Notes under the pieces: generated by a model | The model's input: only the letters and a program-made list of their open reading frames with translations | What the model was told of the DNA's origin: nothing | Database searches by the model: none | Shown: piece after piece, positions 33,168 through 42,000 of the stretch | Position numbering within the stretch: the stretch's first letter is position 1 | Layout of the letters: every line of letters starts with the position of its first letter | Assembly: GCA_900768125.1 (NCBI GenBank) | Contig: CAAGBS010000024.1 | Location: forward strand, 1 to 64,000 | Origin: Oscillospiraceae bacterium | Lineage (GTDB): Bacteria; Bacillota; Clostridia; Oscillospirales; Ruminococcaceae | Length of the DNA: 64,000 nt | Direction: 5' to 3' | Translations under genes and position numbers: made by a program

Positions 33168-36152
33168 TTAACCATTGTAGTAGCCGAGATCCTTCAGCTT
33201 TCTTACGATCTCAGAGTTGATGTCTCTGTTGTAGGAGCTGAGCTGGTATCTGGGGTTCTTCTGGTTGTTTACTACCGCTCTGAATGCGTTGTAAACATTT
33301 CGTGTAACTGCGTAGGAAGCCGGAATGATCGGAACCTCTCTCAGGTTGTTCATCTGGTCGCTGATTTTTGCATACTCAGATGTAGACCAGTTGAGTCTGG
33401 ACAGTGCCTCAACGTTCGCAGTGTCGTAACGTCCCATCGGACCCATGATAGCCTCGATGGTCTTACCGTACTCTACCTGAACCTCAGTGGTCGTGAACCA
33501 GTCTATGAAGTTCCAAGCTGCGCCTACGTCCTTGCAGCTTGTGAAGATAACTGCACCGGAGGAACCGGAGTTTGCCGTGTAGTTGATCTTGTAGTTGCCA
33601 TTTTCGTCCTTGATCTTGTTGCCGTTCTCATCAGTCATATAGGAGCCGGGAACGTGTGCAAATGACCAAAGACCCTTGATCTCAGGAGCCGCAACGCTCA
33701 GCTGGTTGTAGAACGCGTAGTTCTGGAGCAGCATGGGCATCTCACCGGTTCTGAAACGTGTGAATGCGTCGTAAGTCTGGTCGAAGTCATATACGGTGTA
33801 GAACTTTGTCCACTTTGTGAATGCTTCAACAGCAGCCTCAGTGTCGAATGTTGTCGAGAGATACTGACCGCTCGTCTCATCATAGTTGTAGAAGTCCTGA
33901 CCGGTCTGGAGCATCAGCAGCACGAAAGTGTTACCTGCGTCGAATACCTGGGAGGAGATGTTGGACGGAAGTATCAGACCAACCTCGAGGTACTTTCTCT
34001 GGAGGTCGGGGAGCATGTTGATGAGGTCGTCCCATGTTGCGGGAGGCTCTGTGTAACCAAGCTCTTCAAGAACGTCGGTGCGGTAGAACAGCATCGGGAA
34101 GTTCTCGGTGAGCGGCAGACCGTAAACACCGCCGTTGAACTCATAGAGAGTTGTTACATCAGGTGTGAATCTGCTTACGATGGAATCGTAGCCGGGCTGC
34201 TCCTTGAGGTTTATGAGAAGTCCTCTGGACGCGCAGACTACAGGGAAGTCGCCGCCGATGAACAGTGCGACTTCAGGACCCTTGCCTGCGAGTGTAGCCT
34301 CAAGAACGGCACCCTGAACCAGCGAAATGTTTACCTTGGTATCGCTGTTGGGGTTATACTCGGAGCTTACCAGCTCGTTAACAACGGTAGCCTGGTCACG
34401 GCCGAGGGAAACCCATACATTCAGAGTCTTCTCAACGCCGGTGGAGTCGGAAACGGAGGTGTAGTCCTCAAAGAAGGAGCCGATGAACGCCTGGAATCCG
34501 AATGCGAGAGCGGAGAAGAAGTTTGTAGAACTGTCGCGGAAGTTATCGTGAACAGTCTTTACTTCGATGTAGTCAATTTCAAGAGGCTGGTCGCGGTAGT
34601 CTCTCATCCACGCGGATACAGCGGAGATCTGATCCTTGATGGAAGAAAGCATCTGCGGGAGATCCTCAGGGTGATCGACCGCCATCTGGAGAATTACCGC
34701 CATAGTCTGCAGCGTGGAAGCCTCAGAGCCCTGACCGGTCAGCGACTCGATGCCTGCCTTCTCTTTATAAAGGGTGTCGATCGCAGTCTGGAGGAAGTCG
34801 AACAGTCCGTCGATCTGGTCCTCGAGGTAATAGTCGTTGTACTCATCAGGCGAAGGACCTGTGATCATGAGTATACGTCTATAATAGTAGTTCATCTGGA
34901 AGATGAGGTCGTCAAGACGCTCCATAACCGGACCGATATCGCCCGGTATAGCTTCAAGCGCAATCTCGTTGGTGCCCTTGTGGAGCGGAACGTAGATCAG
35001 GTTGCCGTCGCCGTCCTTGAGTTCAACAGTCTGCCAGTTGGGGTTGTACTGGATCTTGATATCGTCAAGTTCCTCGCAGAGAACTTCGCCGTTGATGTAG
35101 ACGCGGCGGTTGGAGAAGAATCCGCGCATCGTGCTCTGACGGCATCTTATCTGCATCTTGTAGTATCCGTCCTCGGGGACCTCGACCTGCCAAGCTATGG
35201 TCTGGGTAGCCTGATCCCAGGTATCAGCGCCGACTGTGTTGTAGCGCTTGTTTACCGGGTGCGACGGGCTTACGGAATAATCGGTTCTGTCATATGTAGG
35301 ATACAGTGTGGACGAGGTAGTGTAATAAGTGTTTTCTGCCTCGATGTGACCGATATCCTCATTGCTGCCGAATGCAGGCGTTGCCTCGATCTCAGCCTCG
35401 CTGGGTGCGATCTCAGCGTAGCTGGGCAGCTCTTCAGTGTTATAGAAGCGCATGCTCTTCAGATAGAAGTTTGTCTTTACGCCTGTGAGGGAGATCTCAT
35501 GCTCGCCCTCGGAAAGGTAGAAGAAGTAAGGAGTGTTGATAAGACCGTCCTTATCCTTGATCGGATATGTTACCCAGGTGTTATACTCTACCTGGGGAGG
35601 GCGCTTCTGGTTCTTCTTGCGTGCGTCCCAGCCGATCTGGGTCTCGTTCTGCCAGTAGCGGTCAAGCTCGACCAGCTTAACCTCATCGAAAGGATACTCG
35701 CCGTCTATCTTCATCTCGACCTCGATGGTGGTGTTGGTCGCGGTGATGGGGTGATAGAACATCTCAAGGTTATAAAGTCCGGCGGTCTTTACGTCAAACT
35801 TCCAGGTGAGAGTGCCTTCGCAATCCACCCATGCAACGCACTTCTTTTCGCCCTCGTAGTCCTCAAGCTGTACATCAATATCATCGCTCTGTTCGAACTT
35901 GGTGACATCGATATCGACTTCTTCCATCGGCTTTATAGCGTCAGGATACCTTGCTATGTACTTTCTGTACGCGTTTTTGTTGCTGACGATGCTCAGGCTG
36001 TCTGCTTCAACGGTTGTCGAGGACGACGTGTCCTTTTCCTCCTCCGCAGCAGCGCCGGGCGCCAGCTGGACCTGTACGAGAGTCGCAGCCATTACAGCTG
36101 ACATCAACAATGATGTGACTCTCTTCAGTCTGGCTTTTCGCTCATTTGCCAC
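33168..36152 (-). CDS. Large solute-binding protein with N-terminal carbohydrate-binding-like domains
   Basis: About 994 residues, more than twice the usual size of a sugar-binding protein. After a signal peptide (SLLMSAVMAATLVQVQLAP) come two beta-sandwich-like segments resembling CBM6/35 modules (KTAGLYNLEMFYHP and PEDGYYKMQIRCRQST). A helical region follows near 410-560. The C-terminal ~400 residues resemble family 1 solute-binding proteins (GKGPEVALFIGGDFP, LPLTENFPMLFYRTDVLEELGY). No lipobox Cys is seen, so membrane retention must be by another route. GTG at 36152 is chosen, with GGAAAGGTGG 8 nt upstream. It probably captures a polymer or glycoconjugate. Confidence 0.82.
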   Translation of the reverse strand: MANERKARLKRVTSLLMSAVMAATLVQVQLAPGAAAEEEKDTSSSTTVEADSLSIVSNKNAYRKYIARYPDAIKPMEEVDIDVTKFEQSDDIDVQLEDYEGEKKCVAWVDCEGTLTWKFDVKTAGLYNLEMFYHPITATNTTIEVEMKIDGEYPFDEVKLVELDRYWQNETQIGWDARKKNQKRPPQVEYNTWVTYPIKDKDGLINTPYFFYLSEGEHEISLTGVKTNFYLKSMRFYNTEELPSYAEIAPSEAEIEATPAFGSNEDIGHIEAENTYYTTSSTLYPTYDRTDYSVSPSHPVNKRYNTVGADTWDQATQTIAWQVEVPEDGYYKMQIRCRQSTMRGFFSNRRVYINGEVLCEELDDIKIQYNPNWQTVELKDGDGNLIYVPLHKGTNEIALEAIPGDIGPVMERLDDLIFQMNYYYRRILMITGPSPDEYNDYYLEDQIDGLFDFLQTAIDTLYKEKAGIESLTGQGSEASTLQTMAVILQMAVDHPEDLPQMLSSIKDQISAVSAWMRDYRDQPLEIDYIEVKTVHDNFRDSSTNFFSALAFGFQAFIGSFFEDYTSVSDSTGVEKTLNVWVSLGRDQATVVNELVSSEYNPNSDTKVNISLVQGAVLEATLAGKGPEVALFIGGDFPVVCASRGLLINLKEQPGYDSIVSRFTPDVTTLYEFNGGVYGLPLTENFPMLFYRTDVLEELGYTEPPATWDDLINMLPDLQRKYLEVGLILPSNISSQVFDAGNTFVLLMLQTGQDFYNYDETSGQYLSTTFDTEAAVEAFTKWTKFYTVYDFDQTYDAFTRFRTGEMPMLLQNYAFYNQLSVAAPEIKGLWSFAHVPGSYMTDENGNKIKDENGNYKINYTANSGSSGAVIFTSCKDVGAAWNFIDWFTTTEVQVEYGKTIEAIMGPMGRYDTANVEALSRLNWSTSEYAKISDQMNNLREVPIIPASYAVTRNVYNAFRAVVNNQKNPRYQLSSYNRDINSEIVRKLKDLGYYNG

Positions 36153-36209
36153 AGTGAAATCCACCTTTCCTAAATACTGCTTTGCAGCAAATCGGGTTCT
36201 CCCTCCCGA

Positions 36210-37142
36210 TCATTTACTTGCCTTGTCCGCATATCCGCGCGGGTAAATGGATATCTTTCCTTCCTCAAGCTCCAGGCGGACTTTATCTCCGCCTTTAAGC
36301 CCCAGTTCTTCAAGATATTCCTTGGGGATCTGAAGCCGCCCTGCCCTGTCGAGCACAGTCAGTTCCTCGTGGAGGGTTTCAGACTGTTCCTCATTCAGTT
36401 CGCCGAACGACTTTGCAATGCCGGGCTTCCGCACAAGCTCAGTCGATGTTTTGCCATCTCTTATCGCGACCACTCGGTCGATCTGTGCCGAAAGCTTAGT
36501 ATCATGCGTGACGATTATTATCGTTACGCCCATTGCCCTGTTAAGTTCTCTGAACACATCCAGGATCAGCTTTGACGTTGCCGTATCGACTGAGCCTGTA
36601 GGTTCGTCTGCAAGAAGCAGCTTCGGGTTATTTGATAGCGCGATCGCTATCGCAACTCTCTGTTGCTCGCCGCCGGACATTTGATCCAGCCGGCTGTTCT
36701 TGCGGTGCGAAAGTCCGACCATATCCAGCAGTTCATCAGCACGCTGGCTTCGCCCATTGAATCCCGAAAGGAGCATCGGCATTTCAACATTCTGCTTCGC
36801 TGTCAGGTACGGGATAAGGTTTCGTGCGTTGTTCTGCCACACAAACCCGACCGTCTTCCGCTTATATTCTATGAAATCCTTCTCGTTGAATTTCAGCATA
36901 TCCACACCGTCAACGTAAAGGCTGCCGGCTGACGGTCTGTCAAGTCCGCCGAGCATATTCAGAAGCGTAGATTTGCCGCTTCCGCTTGCTCCGACTATTC
37001 CCATCAGCTCCCCTCGCTCGACCGTAAGGTCAAGCCCCTGGAGCGCCATTACTTCAACATCGCGGGATTTGTATATCTTCACGAGATTTTCTGCCTGCAC
37101 CATGATGTTTTCAGGCGGAGCCAGAAGCACTTTTTTAGGCAT
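36210..37142 (-). CDS. LolD/MacB-class ABC ATPase with C-terminal AbrB-like domain
   Basis: About 310 residues. The ATPase core has Walker A GASGSGKST, signature MSGGEQQRVAIA and Walker B LLLADEPTGSVD, the pattern of LolD/MacB/FtsE exporters rather than of sugar importers. The last ~45 residues, LDRAGRLQIPKEYLEELG and GDKVRLELEEGKISIYP, read as a SpoVT/AbrB-type swapped-hairpin domain, usually a DNA-binding dimer. The ATG at 37142 (MPKKVLL) has GAGGAGGG upstream; an in-frame ATG further upstream lacks one. It overlaps the first ATPase gene by eight bases. No FtsX-like partner permease is in the operon. Confidence 0.85.
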   Translation of the reverse strand: MPKKVLLAPPENIMVQAENLVKIYKSRDVEVMALQGLDLTVERGELMGIVGASGSGKSTLLNMLGGLDRPSAGSLYVDGVDMLKFNEKDFIEYKRKTVGFVWQNNARNLIPYLTAKQNVEMPMLLSGFNGRSQRADELLDMVGLSHRKNSRLDQMSGGEQQRVAIAIALSNNPKLLLADEPTGSVDTATSKLILDVFRELNRAMGVTIIIVTHDTKLSAQIDRVVAIRDGKTSTELVRKPGIAKSFGELNEEQSETLHEELTVLDRAGRLQIPKEYLEELGLKGGDKVRLELEEGKISIYPRGYADKASK

Positions 37143-37848
37143 CTTCTCCCTCCTCAGGCCGATTCTGTTTAACATCAGAAATCACGCCGTCTTCCAGCGT
37201 GTAAACGATATCAGCCAAATCCATCATAGCGGTATCATGCGTAGTCATAACGATGGTCAGATCATTCTGCCGAACCAGCTCTCTGAAAAGCTTCATGACT
37301 GCCATAGCAGTAGGCGAGTCAAGCTCTGCAGTCGGCTCATCTGCGAAAATTATCTTCGGCGAATGCGAGATCGCTCTAGCAATAGCAACTCGCTGCTGTT
37401 CGCCTCCTGACATCTCGCCCGGCCGATGATCCATTCTCTTTTCAAGCCCTACCTGGATAAGACTCTGTCTTGCACGCTCAACGCGCTCTTTATACGGCAG
37501 TTTTGTCAATCTCAGAGCAAACTCGACATTTTCAAAAGCAGTCATTGTCGATATCAAGGCTACCGATTGAAAAACGAAAGCCATATCCACACGCCGCAGG
37601 CTGTCCCTTTCCTTGTCGGAAAGCTTGGTTATGTCCTTGTTCAGGAACAGCACCTCGCCCGAGGTCGGCCGATCAAGCGCTCCGAGAATGTTTATCAAAG
37701 TGGTTTTGCCTGAGCCGGAACGTCCACGGAGAACAGACAACCTGTTCGGCTGTATGCTCAGGTTGATTCCTTTGAGTGCATGCACAGTGCTTCCGTCCCC
37801 GATTGTGAAGTCCATACAGACATTCCGGGCTTCAATTATACTATTCAT
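37135..37848 (-). CDS. LolD/MacB-class ABC ATPase (first gene of the transporter operon)
   Basis: 237 residues. Walker A GRSGSGKTT, Q-loop AFVFQSVALI, signature MSGGEQQRVAIARA and Walker B IIFADEPTAELDS, with the H-loop MTTHDTAMM. The class normally works with FtsX/MacB-fold permeases in export or mechanotransmission. Here it is followed by a second similar ATPase and then by importer components. It may form a heterodimer with the AbrB-tailed ATPase. The consensus promoter is 77 bp upstream of the ATG. Confidence 0.88.
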   Translation of the reverse strand: MNSIIEARNVCMDFTIGDGSTVHALKGINLSIQPNRLSVLRGRSGSGKTTLINILGALDRPTSGEVLFLNKDITKLSDKERDSLRRVDMAFVFQSVALISTMTAFENVEFALRLTKLPYKERVERARQSLIQVGLEKRMDHRPGEMSGGEQQRVAIARAISHSPKIIFADEPTAELDSPTAMAVMKLFRELVRQNDLTIVMTTHDTAMMDLADIVYTLEDGVISDVKQNRPEEGEDA

Positions 37849-37924
37849 TTCAACCTCTCATGTCTGCGGAATCCTGACGGAATATACACCATTCCATAAC
37901 ACCGCCATCATATATACCGTTTTA

Positions 37925-37953
37925 ATTATATCAAATTTAACCGCTAATGTCAA
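37925..37953 (-). promoter_or_regulatory. Consensus promoter of the ten-gene transporter operon
   Basis: On the minus strand a perfect TTGACA (37948-37953), a 17-nt spacer and a perfect TATAAT (37925-37930). No CcpA-type cre palindrome was spotted nearby. Confidence 0.85.
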
Positions 37954-38232
37954 TAACCCGCTCATTTTTTTAGTCAAAATCAATAAATAGACTGCAACAA
38001 CCATTCCAAAGCAAAACCTTTAGTTTCAAAACTCTTCCATTCTACGTCTTGTGCTATTTATTTTCACTTTCCTCGATTAGCCACTATATATTGTGCCACT
38101 TTATTATTCTCAATTATCAACTTTACTTAATTTCCTTAAATATCTTCTCTTTTATCTGCTCTTCGTCAAAGTGTACGAAATCTTCTCCAAAAGTTTATTA
38201 AATCTGACAGTGAACTTATAAGCAGAACAAGT
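37954..38232. other. Very AT-rich spacer with a possible coding remnant
   Basis: No complete gene is visible. On the minus strand, 38194-38123 reads as TFGEDFVHFDEEQIKEK and a few more residues to a stop. It looks protein-like, but it is preceded directly by two stop codons and has no start or RBS, so it may be a relic of a lost gene. The base composition differs from the neighbours. Confidence 0.35.
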
Positions 38233-38262
38233 AAAAAAATCCCGCCCCTTTCGGAGCGGGAT
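38233..38262 (-). terminator. Terminator of the cohesin-like protein gene
   Basis: On the minus strand ATCCCGC/GCGGGAT (38239-38245 with 38256-38262) is followed by TTTTTTT. Confidence 0.85.
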
Positions 38263-38305
38263 CTCTTTAACATTTAGAAGCGAACTTCATTCAGTTGTTA
38301 CTGAA

Positions 38306-38977
38306 TTACTTTCTCTTCTTAGCAACTACGATTGCAGCGCCAGCCAGAACAGCAGGAACTACAGCCAGAGCTACGCCAGTACCAGGGTTGCCCTTGTTGT
38401 CGTCAGCAGGCTTGTTGGAGTTATCCTCAGTAGAAGCAACAGGCTCCTCAGTGGTAACTACACCAGGCTCCTCAGTAGTAACTACGGGCTCCTCAGTGGT
38501 AACTACAGGCTCCTCAGTAGTAACTACAGGCTCATCAGTATCAGCAGGAACATCAGCAGATGCGCCAGCTACTACAACTACAGCTACGGGATCAGCAGAG
38601 ATATCTGTGAAACCAGCATCAGGAGTCAGAGCAACGGAAACCTCTGCGTCAGCAGCAGCGTCAACAGTGTAGGTCAGGGTCAGGAGAACAGTGCCGTCAG
38701 CGGGAACTGCAGTGCCAGCCCAAGCGAACTTGTTGGTCTCTGCGTTGAACAGACCACCAGCAACAGCCTCGTTAGCGGTGAGGGTCAGACCCTCAGAAGC
38801 CTTAACAGTGAAAGTAGTAGCATCCTGGGTCATGCCGTTAGCAACGACCTGAACAGTTACGGACTCGCCTGCAACAGGAGCGTCGGTACCGAATACAGGA
38901 GCGATAGCAGCGGAAGCAGCAACAGCTGTCAGGGACAGAACTGCAGCAGCAGCGCCGAGAGAAAGAATCTTCTTCAT
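38306..38977 (-). CDS. Cell-wall-anchored cohesin-like protein (NPGTG motif)
   Basis: About 223 residues. After the signal peptide (MKKILSLGAAAAVLSLTAVA), a ~115-residue beta-sandwich has cohesin-like landmarks: GESVTVQVVANG, a FNAETNKFAWAG turn with the typical Trp, GTVLLTLTYTVD, and VSVALTPD. A linker with four TTEEPV-type repeats follows. The C-terminal sorting signal is NPGTG, a hydrophobic helix and KKRK, expected to be a sortase substrate. Cohesins bind dockerins, and the adjacent gene ends in a dockerin. ATG 38977 is chosen over the ATG five codons upstream, which overlaps the GGAGG. The cohesin call is from pattern only; a generic Ig-like domain is possible. Confidence 0.65.
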   Translation of the reverse strand: MKKILSLGAAAAVLSLTAVAASAAIAPVFGTDAPVAGESVTVQVVANGMTQDATTFTVKASEGLTLTANEAVAGGLFNAETNKFAWAGTAVPADGTVLLTLTYTVDAAADAEVSVALTPDAGFTDISADPVAVVVVAGASADVPADTDEPVVTTEEPVVTTEEPVVTTEEPGVVTTEEPVASTEDNSNKPADDNKGNPGTGVALAVVPAVLAGAAIVVAKKRK

Positions 38978-39002
38978 ATAGTTTTCCTCCATATTTTTTT
39001 AT

Positions 39003-39043
39003 AGCTTATTAATTAAGCTCTGCCTCGGGGCTTTCGCCCCGGG
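39003..39043. other. Tandem hairpins between the dockerin and cohesin-like genes
   Basis: AGCTTA/TAAGCT (39003-39019) and CTCGGGGC/GCCCCGGG (39024-39043) are adjacent stems. Neither has a proper T-run on the minus strand, so partial termination or mRNA processing between the two genes is more likely than full termination. Confidence 0.45.
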
Positions 39044-39082
39044 GTAGAACCAATTAAGCAGTAAATTCAGCGTTTGCTGAGA

Positions 39083-42000
39083 TTAAGCCTGAGATACAAC
39101 GTACTTCAGGATTGCGGAAGCATCGAGTGCGTTAACTGCACCATCAGCGTTGTAGTCGCCAACAGCTACATCAATAGCAGTGTTGTTAACAACAGCCTTC
39201 AGGATTGCAGCAGCGTCGAGTGCGTTAACAACGCCATCGCCGTTTACATCGCCGAGCAGGGTCTTAACTTCGGTCTGCTTCTTAACTTCAGCCTGGAGAG
39301 CCTCATAAGCGGTTCTCAGGTTGTAGTGAGACATCATTACGGAGTTATCCTGAGGCTTCGGAACGGTCATATCAGTACCGATCAGAGTCCAGCCATCGCC
39401 AGTACCCTTGGTGTATACACGGTTGTAATCGAGGAACTTGCGATCAGCATCGTAAGCGTCGTTCTCGATAGCGATATCGATGTCGTTCTCCATGGAGCCA
39501 ACGATGGAGAGTCTGTAAGCAGTCTCTTCCATGGTCTTCTTCAGCTCGTCAGTAGCCTGGAGCTCGCCCTCGTCCAGCATCTCTGCGTAAGCAGACAGGT
39601 TGGTGTAGATCTCGCCAAAGCTGTACTTGAATGCTTCGTAGTCCTTGTTCAGGTTCTCGTAAGCATTGTTCAGGTTCTCATAAACCTGTGTAGCAGTTCT
39701 CTTGTCGATTACCTTGCCATCCTTGTACTTCTTATCCTTGTTAGCGGAAGCAACCCAGTCGCTTGCAGCCTTACGAGCTGTAACGAGGATGTTGTGAGTG
39801 TTCTCGAACAGAGCAGCGTCACCGGTCTTCTCAGCGAGGTCGTAGCTCTTCTCGAGGAGTGCTACTACGTCAGCCTTGGTGTACTTAGCCTCAGAGAGGT
39901 TGTACTTGTCAGCCAGAGCGTACTTGAGGTATCTGTAAACGATGGTCCACTCAGCGGTAGAAGCCTTTGCAGAACCTGCAGCGATCTCATCGGTGGTGTT
40001 GATAGCGTACAGCGGGTTGGAAGAATCCTTGATCTCTTCCTTGTCGCCCTTCATGTACAGCTCAGCAAGAGCCATAGCGTCGTCGAGTCTTACCTGAACG
40101 TTCTCAACAGCAGAGGAAGCGTTTACAGTAGCCTGTACCTTACCAGTGCCGATAGCGGGCATCATCCAGTTCTGGCTGAGCAGATACTCAGATGTTGCGT
40201 CGATATACTCGTTCATTGTACCAGCGTTGTTTACAACAGTGGTATCAGGCTGTACGTTTGCGTTTGCAGCAAACATCTCATCGTGCAGCTTCTCAACAGC
40301 AGCCTGGAATGCAGCGAAGTCATTAGCAAGTGCAGCGAATTCCTCAGCGAGGTTCGGAGTTGCCCATGTACCAAGCAGTGCCCAGTCACTTGTAGCCTGC
40401 TGGTAAGCGTTCAGTTCGGAACCGCCAGCGAGGTAAGCAGCCAGATTATCATAAGCTACTGCAACTGCACGGTAAGCGTCTGCGAGGTCAGAAGATGTGT
40501 AAGTCTTGCCCTTATTGAAGCTGCCAGTGATAGCTTCAATAACCTTGCTCTGCTCAGCAACTACAGACTTGTAGTTCTTGAGTGCTCTCTCAAGACCACC
40601 AAAGTAGGTGTTAGCAGCCTTGATCTTCTTGGTTTCGCCAGCGAATTCAGCAAGCTTTGCTTCCTTAACAGCAGCAGCCTTCTTCTCAGTAGCAGCGATT
40701 GTCTTAGCGATAGGAGCTATAGCCTCGTCTACCTTTGCACCAGAAGTGGTGGAAGCAGCGGTCTCAAGTGTTGCAGCGTTGGTCTGAACGTCAGTTACAT
40801 AGCCGTTAACGCTGATGAACTGGGTCAGGTCGATTACGCTGTTCTTAGCGAAGAGCTTATAAGAGCTGTCAACTCTGGATGTAGCGATAGGAGCACCTGT
40901 CCACATACCATCCTTGTCAACAGGAATGTAGATAGCCTTGTCAGTGGACTTAACCTTGATGGAAGCACCTGTCATCTTGGTTACAGAGAACATATACTCG
41001 CCGAGAGTGCTGTTGTAGCCGAAAACATCATTACCGGTGCAAGGAGCCTGCCAGTTACACTGATGCTCATAGTTCTTGGTGTCAACAGTCTCAAAGGTTC
41101 TCTCCCAAGGATCGAGAACTGCATTGCTCGGTACGAAGCTGCCAGACTGAGAAACCTCGATTGTTGTGCCGCCAGCGAGGATAGCATTGTAGAGGTCGAT
41201 TGCGCTGTTGTTGCCGTTGTCGTTGTGGAAATCATGTACCAGAACGCCGCGGTAATCGTTGATCAGCGCGTTTACACTGGACTTGGAAGCTCTGTTGGTG
41301 TCATCAGCAGTCCAGTTGGACATCAGATCAACTGCGTTGAGCAGATCTCTGTATGCTGCAACCATACCGGTATCGGAAGTCTTAGTAACGCTCTTCTCGC
41401 CATCGAGGAGTGCATACTGATCATACCAGCCAGCACCGTTGTTCTTCTCGCCTACGGTCAGTGCGCTGTAGAGAGCACCAAAGGAGATGTTTGTGCCGCC
41501 GTTGAACTTCCAGTACTCACCGGTCTTGAAGTCTACCCAACCAGGAAGAGTGCCTCTTCTCCAGGTGTCGTAGTCATAAACCTTCTGCTTGAGCTGCTCG
41601 TAGCTCTTCAGAGCTGCTCTGAACTGGGACTTGGTAACGGTATCGAGAAGTGCGAGGTTTGCAGCAGCTTCCTCAAGTGCCTCGTAAGCGTCGGAGATGA
41701 TTCTGCTGTCCTTGGAGTTAAGAACATCGTTTGCATCATCATAAGCGGTTACGAAAGTATCCCACTGGAGCTTGCCATCTTCGTTCTTGTAGATAGCGTC
41801 GTTGAGGTCATCGTTGTAGATGTTGTTGGTCTCATACTTGGACTTGTTAGCCTTGATGAGAGCAGACAGCTCTTCAGCGGTGTAAACCTTCAGCTGGTTG
41901 TAAGTAGCGGTTATCATCTGATAAGCTACAGTGTAATCGTCAACGGTAGAAGCAGTGTCGTCGATAACAACGTCTGCATACTCCAGAGCGTCGAGGAATC

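Noticed and set aside
34548..36101. A 517-codon plus-strand frame opposite the binding-protein gene
   Set aside because: Shadow of the real minus-strand gene; no RBS, no motif, composition typical of antisense reading.
38440..38545. Short regular repeats that might be a CRISPR array
   Set aside because: They are coding repeats (TTEEPV units) in the cohesin-like protein linker, without spacers.
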